From: CAYRGG01 sp964423745
GTDB lineage: Bacteria > Pseudomonadota > Gammaproteobacteria > Competibacterales > Competibacteraceae
Assembly: GCA_964423745.1 (NCBI GenBank)
Contig: CAYRGG010000049.1
Location: 1 to 33,301 of the forward strand
Direction of reading: 5' to 3'
DNA length: 33,301 nucleotides
Shown here: positions 1 through 7,519 of the stretch, one piece after another
Layout of the letters: every line of letters begins with the position of its first letter
Numbering within the stretch: the first letter of the stretch is position 1
Position numbers and translations under genes: made by a program
Notes under the pieces: generated by a model
The model's input: the letters and a program-made list of their open reading frames with translations, nothing else
What the model was told of the DNA's origin: nothing
Databases searched by the model: none

Positions 1-1
1 T

Positions 2-1198
2 TTCGATGCGCTGTTCGCTGCCGACAAAGCCTATGAGCTGGAGGCGCTGCTGCGGTATCTGCAGGCCCATCGAGGTATGAGCATCCTGGCGGGGGAGCCG
101 ATTTGGCAACCGGGGGCCGCACTGGGCGTTGGCCAGTTTGTGGCCGTAGCCTTCGATCCTCCTGGCCATGACGAGGGTAGTCGGCTGTGGGCAAGGGCGC
201 TCCCGGACAGGGCGTCCCTCGCCGCGGATGTAGACTTAGGGCGCTTGGCCAACAGCTTCCGCTTGAACCCTGGGCAGATCCGTGATGCCGCTGCCGCTGC
301 CCAGCATTTGGCGGTAACGCGCGACAGCAGTCATCCCATCATTACCCAAAGCGATCTTCAGCATGCCTGCCGTCTTCAGTCCAGCCGCACCCTCGCCACC
401 CTGGCCGAGAAGATCACCCCCCGCTATCGTTGGGACGATATGGTGCTGCCTTTGGATCGACTGGAACAGCTGCGGGAGATCTGCAACACCTTAAAATACC
501 GCAGCCTAGTCTACGGCGACTGGGGTTTTGACCGTAAACTCGCCATGGGCAAAGGCATCAATGCCTTGTTTGCTGGTTCCTCGGGTACCGGCAAGACCAT
601 GGCCGCCGAGGTCATCGCCGCTGAACTGGGTCTGGATCTCTACCGCATCGATCTCTCCGCCCTGGTGAGCAAATACATCGGCGAAACCGAGAAGAACTTG
701 GCGCGCCTTTTCGCCGAGGCCGAGAGCAGCAACGCCATTTTATTTTTTGACGAAGCCGATGCCCTGTTCGGCAAGCGCACCGAGGTCAAAGATGCCCACG
801 ACCGCTACGCCAATGTGGAGACCAGTTATCTGTTGCAGCGCATGGAAGCCTACACGGGCATGGTGATTCTCGCCTCCAACTTCCGCAAGAATATGGATGA
901 CGCCTTCGTGCGGAGACTGCATTTCACCGTGGAGTTTCCTTTTCCCAGCGTACACAACCGTCGCTGCATCTGGGTACGCATTTGGCCCGAAGCGGTGCCC
1001 CGCAGCCTGGATCTAGATATGGACGCTCTGGCTCGGATCGAGCTGACCGGGGGCAATATCCGCAATGTTGCCCTGGCCGCGGCATTCTTGGCTGCGGCTG
1101 ATCAGGGTGTGGTCACCATGGCCCACTGCAAGCAGGCGCTCAAGCGTGAGTATCAAAAGATGGGCAAGGTGATGACAGGTGTTGACTGGGAATACTGA
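2..1198 (+). CDS. AAA+ ATPase of the eCIS locus (5' partial)
   Basis: The frame is open from base 2, upstream of the first ATG at 77, so the gene starts outside the window and 77 is unlikely to be the true start. It encodes the C-terminal part of an AAA+ ATPase: Walker A GSSGTGKT at about 575-598, Walker B (ILFFDEADALFG) at about 735-770, then an arginine-rich sensor region (DDAFVRRLHFTVEF). The domain resembles the FtsH/CDC48-type AAA modules found in nearly every eCIS cluster (Afp15/Pvc15 group), which are thought to help assembly or cargo loading. It ends 12 bp before the cargo gene, consistent with co-transcription. Family assignment is strong; the role in loading is inference from the family and the neighbour. 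Confidence 0.9.
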   Translation, partial: FDALFAADKAYELEALLRYLQAHRGMSILAGEPIWQPGAALGVGQFVAVAFDPPGHDEGSRLWARALPDRASLAADVDLGRLANSFRLNPGQIRDAAAAAQHLAVTRDSSHPIITQSDLQHACRLQSSRTLATLAEKITPRYRWDDMVLPLDRLEQLREICNTLKYRSLVYGDWGFDRKLAMGKGINALFAGSSGTGKTMAAEVIAAELGLDLYRIDLSALVSKYIGETEKNLARLFAEAESSNAILFFDEADALFGKRTEVKDAHDRYANVETSYLLQRMEAYTGMVILASNFRKNMDDAFVRRLHFTVEFPFPSVHNRRCIWVRIWPEAVPRSLDLDMDALARIELTGGNIRNVALAAAFLAAADQGVVTMAHCKQALKREYQKMGKVMTGVDWEY

Positions 1199-1210
1199 TA
1201 CACAGAGGTA

Positions 1211-2968
1211 ATGATAATGGCGTTGAAGTCTAAAACCGCAACTGAGCCGCAACGGCAACAAAATTTATCCAACCAAGACAGGCTAGCGGAACAACCCGGT
1301 AAGGGTCTGCGCCAGGCAAGCCCGGCTGCACGCTCGGCTGTGGCAATGCCACCGCCGAGCGGCGCCTCGCTCGCCGCTCACGGAGTGCTCTTACAGGATA
1401 GAATCGGCAGCGGTCAGCACGTCAGAGATACCGTGCTGCAGCTGCAAAAGCACTATGGCAACCGTTACGTGCAGCGTGCTCTAGCCAAGCTGCCTGTGCC
1501 GCTGCAGGCCAAACTCGCCGTGGGTAGCGTGGATGATCCGGCTGAACGGGAGGCTGATCGCATCGCCGACTTATTCTCCCGAGCGATGGGTATGAGCCCG
1601 CCGCCGCAGCATGCCGCTGCCAATGTGGTGAACTGGAATGTCCATAACGCCGACTACGGCGTCGAAGGCGGTGAGTTGACGGCCGATCTTAATGCGGCCA
1701 TCACTGGCGCCAGAAGCAGCGGACACCCGTTGAAACCCACCGTTAAGGGGACGATGGAGCACTTCTTCGGCCAGGATCTTGGTCAAGTGCGCGTTCATGC
1801 CGATGGGGCAGCCGACCGCATCAGCCGCGCCATCAATGCGGTGGCGTTTACCAGCGGCCGCTATATCTTCTTTCGTCGCGGTGCCTATCGGCCGGATCAC
1901 TCAGCGGGTAAGCACCTGCTCGCCCACGAACTCACCCATGTGGTGCAACAGACCGGTAAACATGTCCAGTGTCGCTGCGAAACCGAAACAGCAGCGACCG
2001 CTAACTTTGACCGGCAGGTTCCCCCTGGCGATGCGGTGACGGCACGAGCTAAGGCCCCAGCGGTCACAATCCAACGGGCAATTGAAACCGAGAAACAGCA
2101 AAAGGCTCTAGCGTTGATTGAAAATTACCACGCTAATCACCCAAGTCTCAAGAACAGTTTCAAGTCGAATACCCCGACTGCACAAGCCTACCTCATGCAT
2201 CTGAAAACTCGAATAAAAGAACCGCAGGAGATTAACCAAAACAAAACGGGGCTTTGCGGAGTAGTGGCGTTTATGTATAGCATCGCCCGTAACGATCCAG
2301 AAGCTTACGTCCGGTATGCGCTGGAACTATTCGAGAAGGGCGAGGCCAGCCTCGGCAACTTCAAGGTTAAGGCGACAGATAAGGTCGCTTGTGAGGCTTT
2401 AGATTTGAAGGATAAATTCAACATGTCACTTGTAGACTATGTGACCGGCGCGAGCCTTCGGATCTCTGAGAATAAGAAACCACTTCAACATAACCCGGCC
2501 AACCTAGAAACAGGCTTCTTTACGCCATTGACGACGCCTACAGAACTTCCGAAATGGTTCGAGCTGGCTGGATACAAGACAAAGTATACAGCGAGGAAAA
2601 GAAATCAAAGCGCTGGTATTTATGACTTCAATGCCGCAGTGGTTCATTTTAAGCGGGGGGATAGTGTCTGTCTTGCCGTAGGTTGGAATTTACACGAACG
2701 TGGAGGAGGTGATCCCTACAACGCTCTTCTCGGTTGGGTCGTTGGACCCGATCACTGGGTTGTGCTAACGGATGTCCAGGATAATAGCGACTCAACAATC
2801 ATTAACCTATATAGCCATGGGAAGATCGTATCTATCACTCTTAAGAAGCGGCTTTCTAAAGCAGACAAAAAAGCGCAACGGAATAACAACCCGAAACACG
2901 TCATCTCCTGGGAGCGGTTCCTTAGACACTACTACGGTTATGTCGCTGCATGGAAGTCTACTGGTTAA
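1211..2968 (+). CDS. DUF4157 eCIS cargo protein with a putative papain-like cysteine protease effector domain
   Basis: 585 aa. Residues 1-75 are Gln/Arg/Ala-rich and look disordered. About 75-125 carry motifs common ahead of DUF4157 (a GNRYVQRAL segment and a DDPAEREADRIAD segment). Residues about 178-250 are the DUF4157 (eCIS core) domain, with zinc-peptidase motif HELTH at 239-243. After a linker, residues about 300-585 hold a separate domain. It has a TGLCG motif with Cys349 at a helix start, followed by a helical YVRYALELFEKG segment, and a PDHWVVLTD motif with His515. That Cys-then-His order and spacing fits papain-fold peptidases or transglutaminase-like enzymes. The C-terminal coding region looks more AT-rich than the N-terminal part, as expected of an exchangeable toxin module. 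Family knowledge makes DUF4157 proteins eCIS cargo; the catalytic assignment is my inference. The gene follows the AAA+ gene directly. ATG 1211 has weak upstream GAGG (1205-1208). Confidence 0.85.
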   Translation: MIMALKSKTATEPQRQQNLSNQDRLAEQPGKGLRQASPAARSAVAMPPPSGASLAAHGVLLQDRIGSGQHVRDTVLQLQKHYGNRYVQRALAKLPVPLQAKLAVGSVDDPAEREADRIADLFSRAMGMSPPPQHAAANVVNWNVHNADYGVEGGELTADLNAAITGARSSGHPLKPTVKGTMEHFFGQDLGQVRVHADGAADRISRAINAVAFTSGRYIFFRRGAYRPDHSAGKHLLAHELTHVVQQTGKHVQCRCETETAATANFDRQVPPGDAVTARAKAPAVTIQRAIETEKQQKALALIENYHANHPSLKNSFKSNTPTAQAYLMHLKTRIKEPQEINQNKTGLCGVVAFMYSIARNDPEAYVRYALELFEKGEASLGNFKVKATDKVACEALDLKDKFNMSLVDYVTGASLRISENKKPLQHNPANLETGFFTPLTTPTELPKWFELAGYKTKYTARKRNQSAGIYDFNAAVVHFKRGDSVCLAVGWNLHERGGGDPYNALLGWVVGPDHWVVLTDVQDNSDSTIINLYSHGKIVSITLKKRLSKADKKAQRNNNPKHVISWERFLRHYYGYVAAWKSTG

Positions 2969-3471
2969 GCCCAACCATTATTGTCAATTTGCTCGCTAAT
3001 CGGTTGGGTATGGCATAATCGAGGCATGAACTCCTCGCCCAATCCTTACTTATTGCAAAACTTTATCGATCATTCCGCCGATTTTCTTCATCTAACCCAG
3101 GTTGTGGGCGTCAACAACGCCTTTATGGTTTTGACTGCCCTGGTGCTGCACCAAGGCAGCGAGTCATCGATGGTCTAGCAGCCTCGCAGGCGTTGGCGCA
3201 GGTGGTGGATTGATACTTACTAGCGTTCGAAATAGTAATGCTTACGATTTCCTCAGTTGATGCCCTCGCTTGAACCGAAATCAAATACTACTTTAGTCGC
3301 GCACAAAACCCAACCATAGTCGGATGTGCTGACCGCCCAGCGTTGCCACAATAGTTTCCATAAACCGCGATGAAGAAGATGCGAGGTTACGCCCGCAAAC
3401 TCATTTATCGCTGCCTGACCATTAGCCTCTTGATCCTATGGGGCTAGTCATTGGGAAAGCCAGAGCAACCG
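2969..3471. other. Intergenic gap of about 500 bp with no convincing gene
   Basis: This gap breaks the otherwise tight operon between the cargo gene and the DUF4255 gene. It contains a 65-codon open frame (2981-3178) with no recognisable family. It also contains a 25-codon ATG frame (3370-3447) that would encode a short basic peptide with a hydrophobic C-terminal half, too small to assign. An inverted repeat (CCCAACC at 2970, GGTTGGG at about 3002) with a long loop follows the cargo stop codon, but no T-run follows it, so it is not a clear intrinsic terminator. The sequence CCCAACCAT occurs at 2970-2978 and again at 3309-3317. No tRNA or intact insertion sequence is seen. The gap may be decayed sequence left by turnover of the cargo slot (inference). 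Confidence 0.5.
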
Positions 3472-4062
3472 ATGATCAATGACCTCGATGCCACCCTAGC
3501 GGCGCTCCTTGAGCAGGAGCTACCCACCGAGTTGGTGCAACAGCTCACCATCAGCTTCGCCACCCCCGATGGCGAATTTCCTCCCGCCTCGGTGACGCTG
3601 CCCGCCATCGATCTGTTTCTCTACGATCTGCGTGAGAACCGCGAGCTGCGCAGCAACGAGTTCGACATCGAGCACCGCGACGATGGCAAAGTCAACAGAC
3701 GGCCTGCGCCAGCGCGGGTGGATTGTTCTTATCTGATCACCGCTTGGGCCAGCGCCAGCTCGCCTGATCCGGCCCAAGATGAACATCGGTTGTTGAGCGA
3801 GGTGATGCGAGTACTGTTGCGCCATCGGCGGCTGCCGGAGCATCTGTTGCAGGGCAGTCTCGTGGGACGTGAACCGCCGCTGCGAGCAATTCCCCTGCAA
3901 CCGACATTGCTGCAAAGCCTCGGTGAATTTTGGCAAGCCTTGGGGGGTAAACCCAAAGCGACCTTGAGCTATACGGTCACCGTAGCGGTGGATCTGTTCG
4001 CGCCGGTCACCGTACCGTTGGTCCAAGAGGCCGTCATCCACATGCATCGGCGGGGTGGGTGA
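3472..4062 (+). CDS. DUF4255 / Pvc16-N domain protein, eCIS tube cap (Afp16/Pvc16-like)
   Basis: About 196 aa from ATG 3472, where the protein begins MINDLDATLAALLEQELP, the usual DUF4255 start. An upstream in-frame TTG at 3451 would add seven residues and is less likely. The region AIDLFLYDLRENRELRSNE is the typical family core, followed by a YLITAWA strand and a conserved helical segment. In antifeeding prophage and PVC, proteins of this family terminate the tube and sheath at the distal end and fix particle length. It sits directly upstream of the sheath genes. The domain call is confident; the capping role is transferred from the family. Confidence 0.88.
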   Translation: MINDLDATLAALLEQELPTELVQQLTISFATPDGEFPPASVTLPAIDLFLYDLRENRELRSNEFDIEHRDDGKVNRRPAPARVDCSYLITAWASASSPDPAQDEHRLLSEVMRVLLRHRRLPEHLLQGSLVGREPPLRAIPLQPTLLQSLGEFWQALGGKPKATLSYTVTVAVDLFAPVTVPLVQEAVIHMHRRGG

Positions 4063-4144
4063 CATGCGCTATCAGTTTCGATGATTTGCTGATCTTTTAC
4101 CACCCTGTATCAAGCTAACCACTGAATGTTTCAAGGAGCCCAAT

Positions 4145-5338
4145 ATGCCACAGTATCTTTCCCCCGGCGTCTACGTGGAAGAAGTCCCTGCAGCTATTCA
4201 ACCCATTGCCGGTGTTGGCACCAGCACGGCGGGCTTCATCGGCCTTGGCGCCGAGGTCAGCACGGCAGCGCTCGGTGACACCGGTGACACCGTCGATAGC
4301 GGCGAGGCAAGCGACGCCAGCGCCACATCCGAACCTCAGGAGGCCGAAGCGGTGAGTGCGGATCAGATAAAATTGTGTACTCATTTCGGCGACTATAAAA
4401 AATATTTTGGCGATTTCTCCAGCGCTGAGTCGGCCAACCGCCTCGCCCATGGGGTATATGGATTTTTCAATAACGGCGGCACCCGCTGCTATGTGATCCG
4501 AGTGGCCAGCGCGGCGGGTGTCACCAAAGCCTTGGAACAGTTTGAAGCCATCGACGAGATCGCCCTGGTGGCTGCGCCAGGTGTGCTTTCTGCCAGCGTG
4601 CAGACGGCGCTCATCGACCACTGCGAAAAGATGGGCGATCGGTTTGCCCTGCTCGACGGCCAACGTACCTCCCAATACCTCCCGGATACCGTCAAGGGTG
4701 GTGTGCGCAACAGCAATTATGCGGCGCTGTATTTTCCCTGGATACAGGTCTATGACCCCGCTAGCCAAGACAATCTCTATGTGCCTCCTAGCGCTCATGT
4801 GGCCGGTGTGTATGCCCGTGTCGACGCCGAACGGGGGGTGCATAAAGCACCCGCCAACGCGGTGATCCGCGGCACCCTCGGAGTCGAGTCCCGGCTCAGC
4901 AAAGCTCACCAGGACGGTCTCAATCCCGACGGCATCAACGTAATTCGCGACTTCAACGGTGCCATTACCCTGTGGGGGGCGCGCACGTTGGGGGGCGATG
5001 CCAACGGCGAGTGGAAATACGTCAACGTGCGTCGGCTGTTCCTGTTCCTGCGGGAATCCATCGACAACGGCACCCGCTGGGTGGTGTTCGAGCCCAATGA
5101 GCCTGGGCTTTGGGCCAAGATCACCCGCAACGTGACCGCTTTTTTGACCACGGTGTGGAACTCAGGTGCTTTATTTGGGGTTACCCCGCAGGAAGCGTTC
5201 TACGTCAAGTGCGATGCCGAGACCAATCCCCCCGAGATTCGCGATCAGGGTCAGGTGGTGACGGAGATCGGGGTGGCAGTGGTCAGGCCCGCCGAGTTCG
5301 CCGTGTTCCGCCTGAGCCAATGGACAGGTCAGGAGTAG
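4145..5338 (+). CDS. eCIS contractile sheath protein 1
   Basis: 397 aa, with a good ribosome binding site (AAGGAG at 4133-4138) six bases before ATG. The N-terminus MPQYLSPGVYVEEVP is the classic phage-tail sheath arm, followed by GTSTAGFIGL. The C-terminal half has the sheath core (WGARTL, YVNVRRLFLFLRESI, FEPNEPGLWAKI, FYVKCDAETNPPE, GVAVVRPAEFAVFRLSQW). It corresponds to the major sheath subunits Afp2/Pvc2, which polymerise around the tube and contract to fire it. Residues about 36-73 are an unusual Asp/Glu/Ser/Ala-rich insertion. The protein is paralogous to the next gene, whose GTG lies four bases after this stop codon. Confidence 0.95.
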   Translation: MPQYLSPGVYVEEVPAAIQPIAGVGTSTAGFIGLGAEVSTAALGDTGDTVDSGEASDASATSEPQEAEAVSADQIKLCTHFGDYKKYFGDFSSAESANRLAHGVYGFFNNGGTRCYVIRVASAAGVTKALEQFEAIDEIALVAAPGVLSASVQTALIDHCEKMGDRFALLDGQRTSQYLPDTVKGGVRNSNYAALYFPWIQVYDPASQDNLYVPPSAHVAGVYARVDAERGVHKAPANAVIRGTLGVESRLSKAHQDGLNPDGINVIRDFNGAITLWGARTLGGDANGEWKYVNVRRLFLFLRESIDNGTRWVVFEPNEPGLWAKITRNVTAFLTTVWNSGALFGVTPQEAFYVKCDAETNPPEIRDQGQVVTEIGVAVVRPAEFAVFRLSQWTGQE

Positions 5339-5342
5339 TGAG

Positions 5343-6416
5343 GTGAAAGAAACCGTGGTCGCCTTCATGGGATTAGTCGATTCACAAAAAGGTGGCTTTG
5401 AATCCCAGCGGATCGGCCTTTGGTCCCATTTTAACCAGCGCTTCTCCGCGCCGCCGCAGGGTTTTCTCGCCCATGCGGTGCGAGGTTTCTTCGCCAACGG
5501 CGGGCGTTTATGCCATATCGTCCCGCTTCGGGAGATCTCTCCCGCCAGCCTCCGTGATGCCCTGGCGTCGTTGGCGGAGGTAGAGGATGTCGATCTGATC
5601 TGTGCGCCAGATCTTCTGCAACTCCCGCTGGATGGACAATCCTTGATCCTACTGCAGCGGTTGCTGCTAGATCATTGTGAAACCGTAGGCGGTCGCTTCG
5701 CCTTGCTAGACTCCCTGAGCAACGCCAACCTGGAGACCGTGCTAGCGCAACGGGATGGATTAAGTACCCACAACGCCGCCCTCTACTATCCCTGGATTAA
5801 AGTGCCCGAGGGTCCACCACACACCATGGGCTTTGTGCCACCCTGTGGTCATGTGGCTGGCGTCTATGCCCGCGTCGATGACCGGGTTGGTGTACACAAG
5901 GCGCCTGCCAATGAACGCCTTGAAGGCGTGTTGGATCTCAAGGTGGGTGTTGACGCTGTCTTGCGGGCCCGCTTTTCCGCTGTCGGCATCAACAGCGTGC
6001 AGAGTTTTCCCGGCCGTGGCATCCGTGTTTGGGGGGCACGCACCTTGAGTTCACATCCCCTTTGGCGCCATGTCAACGTGCGGCGGTTGGTATTAAAGCT
6101 AACCCGCTGGATCGAGGATAACCTGCAGGATGTCCTATTCGAGCCCAACGATCAGCGGCTCTGGAGCCGTATCGAGCGCAAGCTGAACGCCCACCTGGAA
6201 GACCTGTTTGACCGTGGCGCCCTTATTGGTGCGAGCGCTTCTCAAGCGTTTTATGTCAAATGCGATGGCGAGATCAACCCGCCGGAGGTACGCGCTCAGG
6301 GGCAGGTGATCGCTGACATCGGTGTCGCGCCTAGCCGTCCCAATGAATATATCGTCATGCGTGTCATCCACGGTTCCCGTGGCGTGCGCGTGCTGGAACA
6401 GTTAACAACACGATAG
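5343..6416 (+). CDS. eCIS sheath protein 2, lacking the N-terminal arm
   Basis: 357 aa, starting at GTG 5343 with AGGAG (5331-5335) seven bases upstream, inside the end of sheath gene 1. It shares the sheath core with its neighbour (FLAHAVRGFFANGGRLCHIV, CGHVAGVYARVDDRVGVHKAP, WGARTL, HVNVRRLVLKLTRWIED, FYVKCDGEINPPEVRAQGQV). The usual first 25 residues (PGVYVEEV arm) are absent. The frame upstream is blocked by TGA at 5313-5315, so no longer version can be made. Afp and PVC carry minor sheath paralogs that form specialised rings at the ends of the sheath, so this is best read as such a minor subunit (Afp3/4-like). That assignment is inference. Confidence 0.92.
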   Translation: MKETVVAFMGLVDSQKGGFESQRIGLWSHFNQRFSAPPQGFLAHAVRGFFANGGRLCHIVPLREISPASLRDALASLAEVEDVDLICAPDLLQLPLDGQSLILLQRLLLDHCETVGGRFALLDSLSNANLETVLAQRDGLSTHNAALYYPWIKVPEGPPHTMGFVPPCGHVAGVYARVDDRVGVHKAPANERLEGVLDLKVGVDAVLRARFSAVGINSVQSFPGRGIRVWGARTLSSHPLWRHVNVRRLVLKLTRWIEDNLQDVLFEPNDQRLWSRIERKLNAHLEDLFDRGALIGASASQAFYVKCDGEINPPEVRAQGQVIADIGVAPSRPNEYIVMRVIHGSRGVRVLEQLTTR

Positions 6417-6432
6417 CAAAGGAGAACTTATC

Positions 6433-6867
6433 ATGGCTATTGGTGACCGCAGAGACCCTTATGGGGTTTATAACTTCTTAGTAGAGATCGATGGCATCAC
6501 CCGCGCCGGGTTTCAGGAGTGCTCGGGACTCGACAGTAGCCAGGACGCTAGCGATTACCGGGAAGGAACCGATCCCCTGACCATGCGCAAGCTTCCCGGT
6601 CTAGTCAGCTATTCCAATATTTCCCTGCGTTGGGGCATCAGCGACGATGCCGAGCTGTGGGAATGGCGCAATAAAGCTGTGGAAGGCCGGGTCGAGCGCC
6701 GCAATATCTCCATCGTGCTCATGAACGATGCTCGGGAAGAGAAACTGCGCTGGAACCTCCGCCAGTGCTGGCCTAGCATGTGGAAGGCGCCGGACTTCAA
6801 TGCCCAAAGCAACGACATCGGCATCGAAAGCTTGGAAATCGTTCATGAAGGGGTCGAACGGGCATGA
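6433..6867 (+). CDS. eCIS inner tube protein 1 (T4 gp19-like)
   Basis: 144 aa, with AAAGGAG at 6418-6424 eight bases before ATG. The start (RRDPYGVYNFLVEIDGITRAGFQECSGL) and the end (NDIGIESLEIVHEGVERA) are typical of the gp19/Hcp-like tail tube family (Afp1/Afp5 type). This protein would form the hexameric rings of the rigid tube inside the sheath that carries cargo. Its length of about 145 residues is normal for the family. Its stop overlaps the next gene's start in an ATGA, showing translational coupling. Confidence 0.93.
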   Translation: MAIGDRRDPYGVYNFLVEIDGITRAGFQECSGLDSSQDASDYREGTDPLTMRKLPGLVSYSNISLRWGISDDAELWEWRNKAVEGRVERRNISIVLMNDAREEKLRWNLRQCWPSMWKAPDFNAQSNDIGIESLEIVHEGVERA

Positions 6868-7229
6868 TTCAGACAGAAATTCCCATCACCCTGCCCCAGG
6901 GGTATGTGGACGCCGAGGGCGACCTGCACCGAGAGGGTACTATGCGTCTCGCTACCGCCTACGACGAGATTGTGCCTCTCAAGGATCCGCGGGTGCAGGC
7001 CAATCCCGGCTATCTAGTGATCATCCTTTTGTCTCGGGTCATCCTCCGCCTCGGCAACGTGGAGCCCATCACGCCTAAGATCATCGAGGGGTTGTTTGCG
7101 GCTGATCTCGCTTATCTGCAGGATCAATATCAGCGCCTCAACGCCTATGGTCATAACCGCCTTCAGGTGGCCTGTCCCCACTGCCAGGGTGAGTTTGAAG
7201 TGGAGAGCGAAAGCCTGGGGGAGTTTTAG
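6864..7229 (+). CDS. Small eCIS tail-assembly protein, possible chaperone
   Basis: 121 aa, with ATG overlapping the tube stop codon (ATGA). The sequence resembles phage tail-assembly proteins found after tube genes in eCIS loci: an acidic N-terminus, a middle helix pair (LSRVILRLGNVEPITPKII and LYLQDQYQRLNAYGH-like region), then a CPHC pair in residues about 109-112. By position and size it may be a tube or tape chaperone like phage gpG, or a small structural protein. The last codons overlap the DUF6760-like frame in the -1 frame, and the TAG stop lies at the base of a strong predicted stem-loop. Function is inferred from position and family resemblance only. Confidence 0.8.
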   Translation: MIQTEIPITLPQGYVDAEGDLHREGTMRLATAYDEIVPLKDPRVQANPGYLVIILLSRVILRLGNVEPITPKIIEGLFAADLAYLQDQYQRLNAYGHNRLQVACPHCQGEFEVESESLGEF

Positions 7230-7266
7230 GCTATCCCCTGGAGCGTTTGCACGAGGAGGTAGCCTA
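7217..7266 (+). promoter_or_regulatory. Candidate -1 programmed frameshift element (G-run plus stem-loop)
   Basis: A run of five G (7217-7221), in which zero-frame codon GGG (7218-7220) can re-pair at 7217-7219, is followed five bases later by a stem-loop. Bases 7227-7239 pair with 7254-7266 in 12 of 13 positions, including one G-U pair and one C-A mismatch, with a 14-base loop. The zero-frame TAG stop (7227-7229) is at the stem base. The layout resembles bacterial frameshift signals, but the heptamer GGGGGAG is not a canonical X-XXY-YYZ site. The pairing is seen directly; the recoding function is inference. Confidence 0.4.
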
Positions 7267-7384
7267 CATTGCCTATTACCTGCATTGGTCCTACGACGCG
7301 GTGATGGCGTTGGAACACCGGGAACGGCACCACTGGGTAGGGCAGATCGCGCGGATCAATACGCAGTTGAATGAACGGACTTAA
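7220..7384 (+). CDS. DUF6760-like frame without its own start codon; possible -1 frameshift extension
   Basis: 54 codons encoding GVLGYPLERLHEEVAYIAYY, then LHWSYDAVMALEHRERHHWV and GQIARINTQLNERT. This closely matches the small DUF6760-type proteins found after tube genes in eCIS loci, whose pattern is YPLxRLxEEVAYxAYxxHW. The frame is closed upstream by TGA at 7196-7198, and between there and the conserved YPLERL there is no ATG, GTG or TTG; the first TTG (7247) falls inside the conserved block. The frame is -1 relative to the 121-aa gene. Slippage at GGGGG (7217-7221) would give a 173-aa fusion. Alternatives are a non-standard start, a broken gene, or a sequencing error. The coding identity is well supported; the mode of expression is inferred. 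Confidence 0.75.
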   Translation, partial: GVLGYPLERLHEEVAYIAYYLHWSYDAVMALEHRERHHWVGQIARINTQLNERT

Positions 7385-7400
7385 AGCTTTTGATGGTAGA

Positions 7401-7415
7401 GTGCACGTTGTGCAC
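7401..7415 (+). other. Short perfect hairpin in the gap before the second tube gene
   Basis: GTGCAC (7401-7406) and GTGCAC (7410-7415) form a six-base stem with a three-base loop. Outer bases AGCTT (7385-7389) and AAGCT (7418-7422) could pair around it. No T-run follows, so a terminator is not supported. It lies in the 135-bp gap between the DUF6760-like frame and the next gene and could affect relative expression or mRNA processing within the operon. Function unknown. Confidence 0.3.
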
Positions 7416-7519
7416 CGAAGCTAATTTTCAAGGTACGTAGAACGCACCCTACTGGTCTGACGGGTGATGATGTAGACATGAGTGCTATGACAACCCAATG
7501 CATAATCAAGAGGTAAACG

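Noticed and set aside
2981..3178. 65-codon open frame after the cargo gene
   Set aside because: No family recognised, no ribosome binding site, and it lies in debris-like sequence; not called as a gene.
2970..3317. Nine-base direct repeat CCCAACCAT flanking about 330 bp, as a target-site duplication
   Set aside because: No terminal inverted repeats or transposase in between; a nine-base match could be chance.
3520..4065. 181-codon frame on the - strand
   Set aside because: Antisense to the DUF4255 gene; no recognised domain.
4115..4909. 264-codon - strand frame inside sheath 1
   Set aside because: Antisense shadow of the sheath gene, caused by high GC and codon bias.
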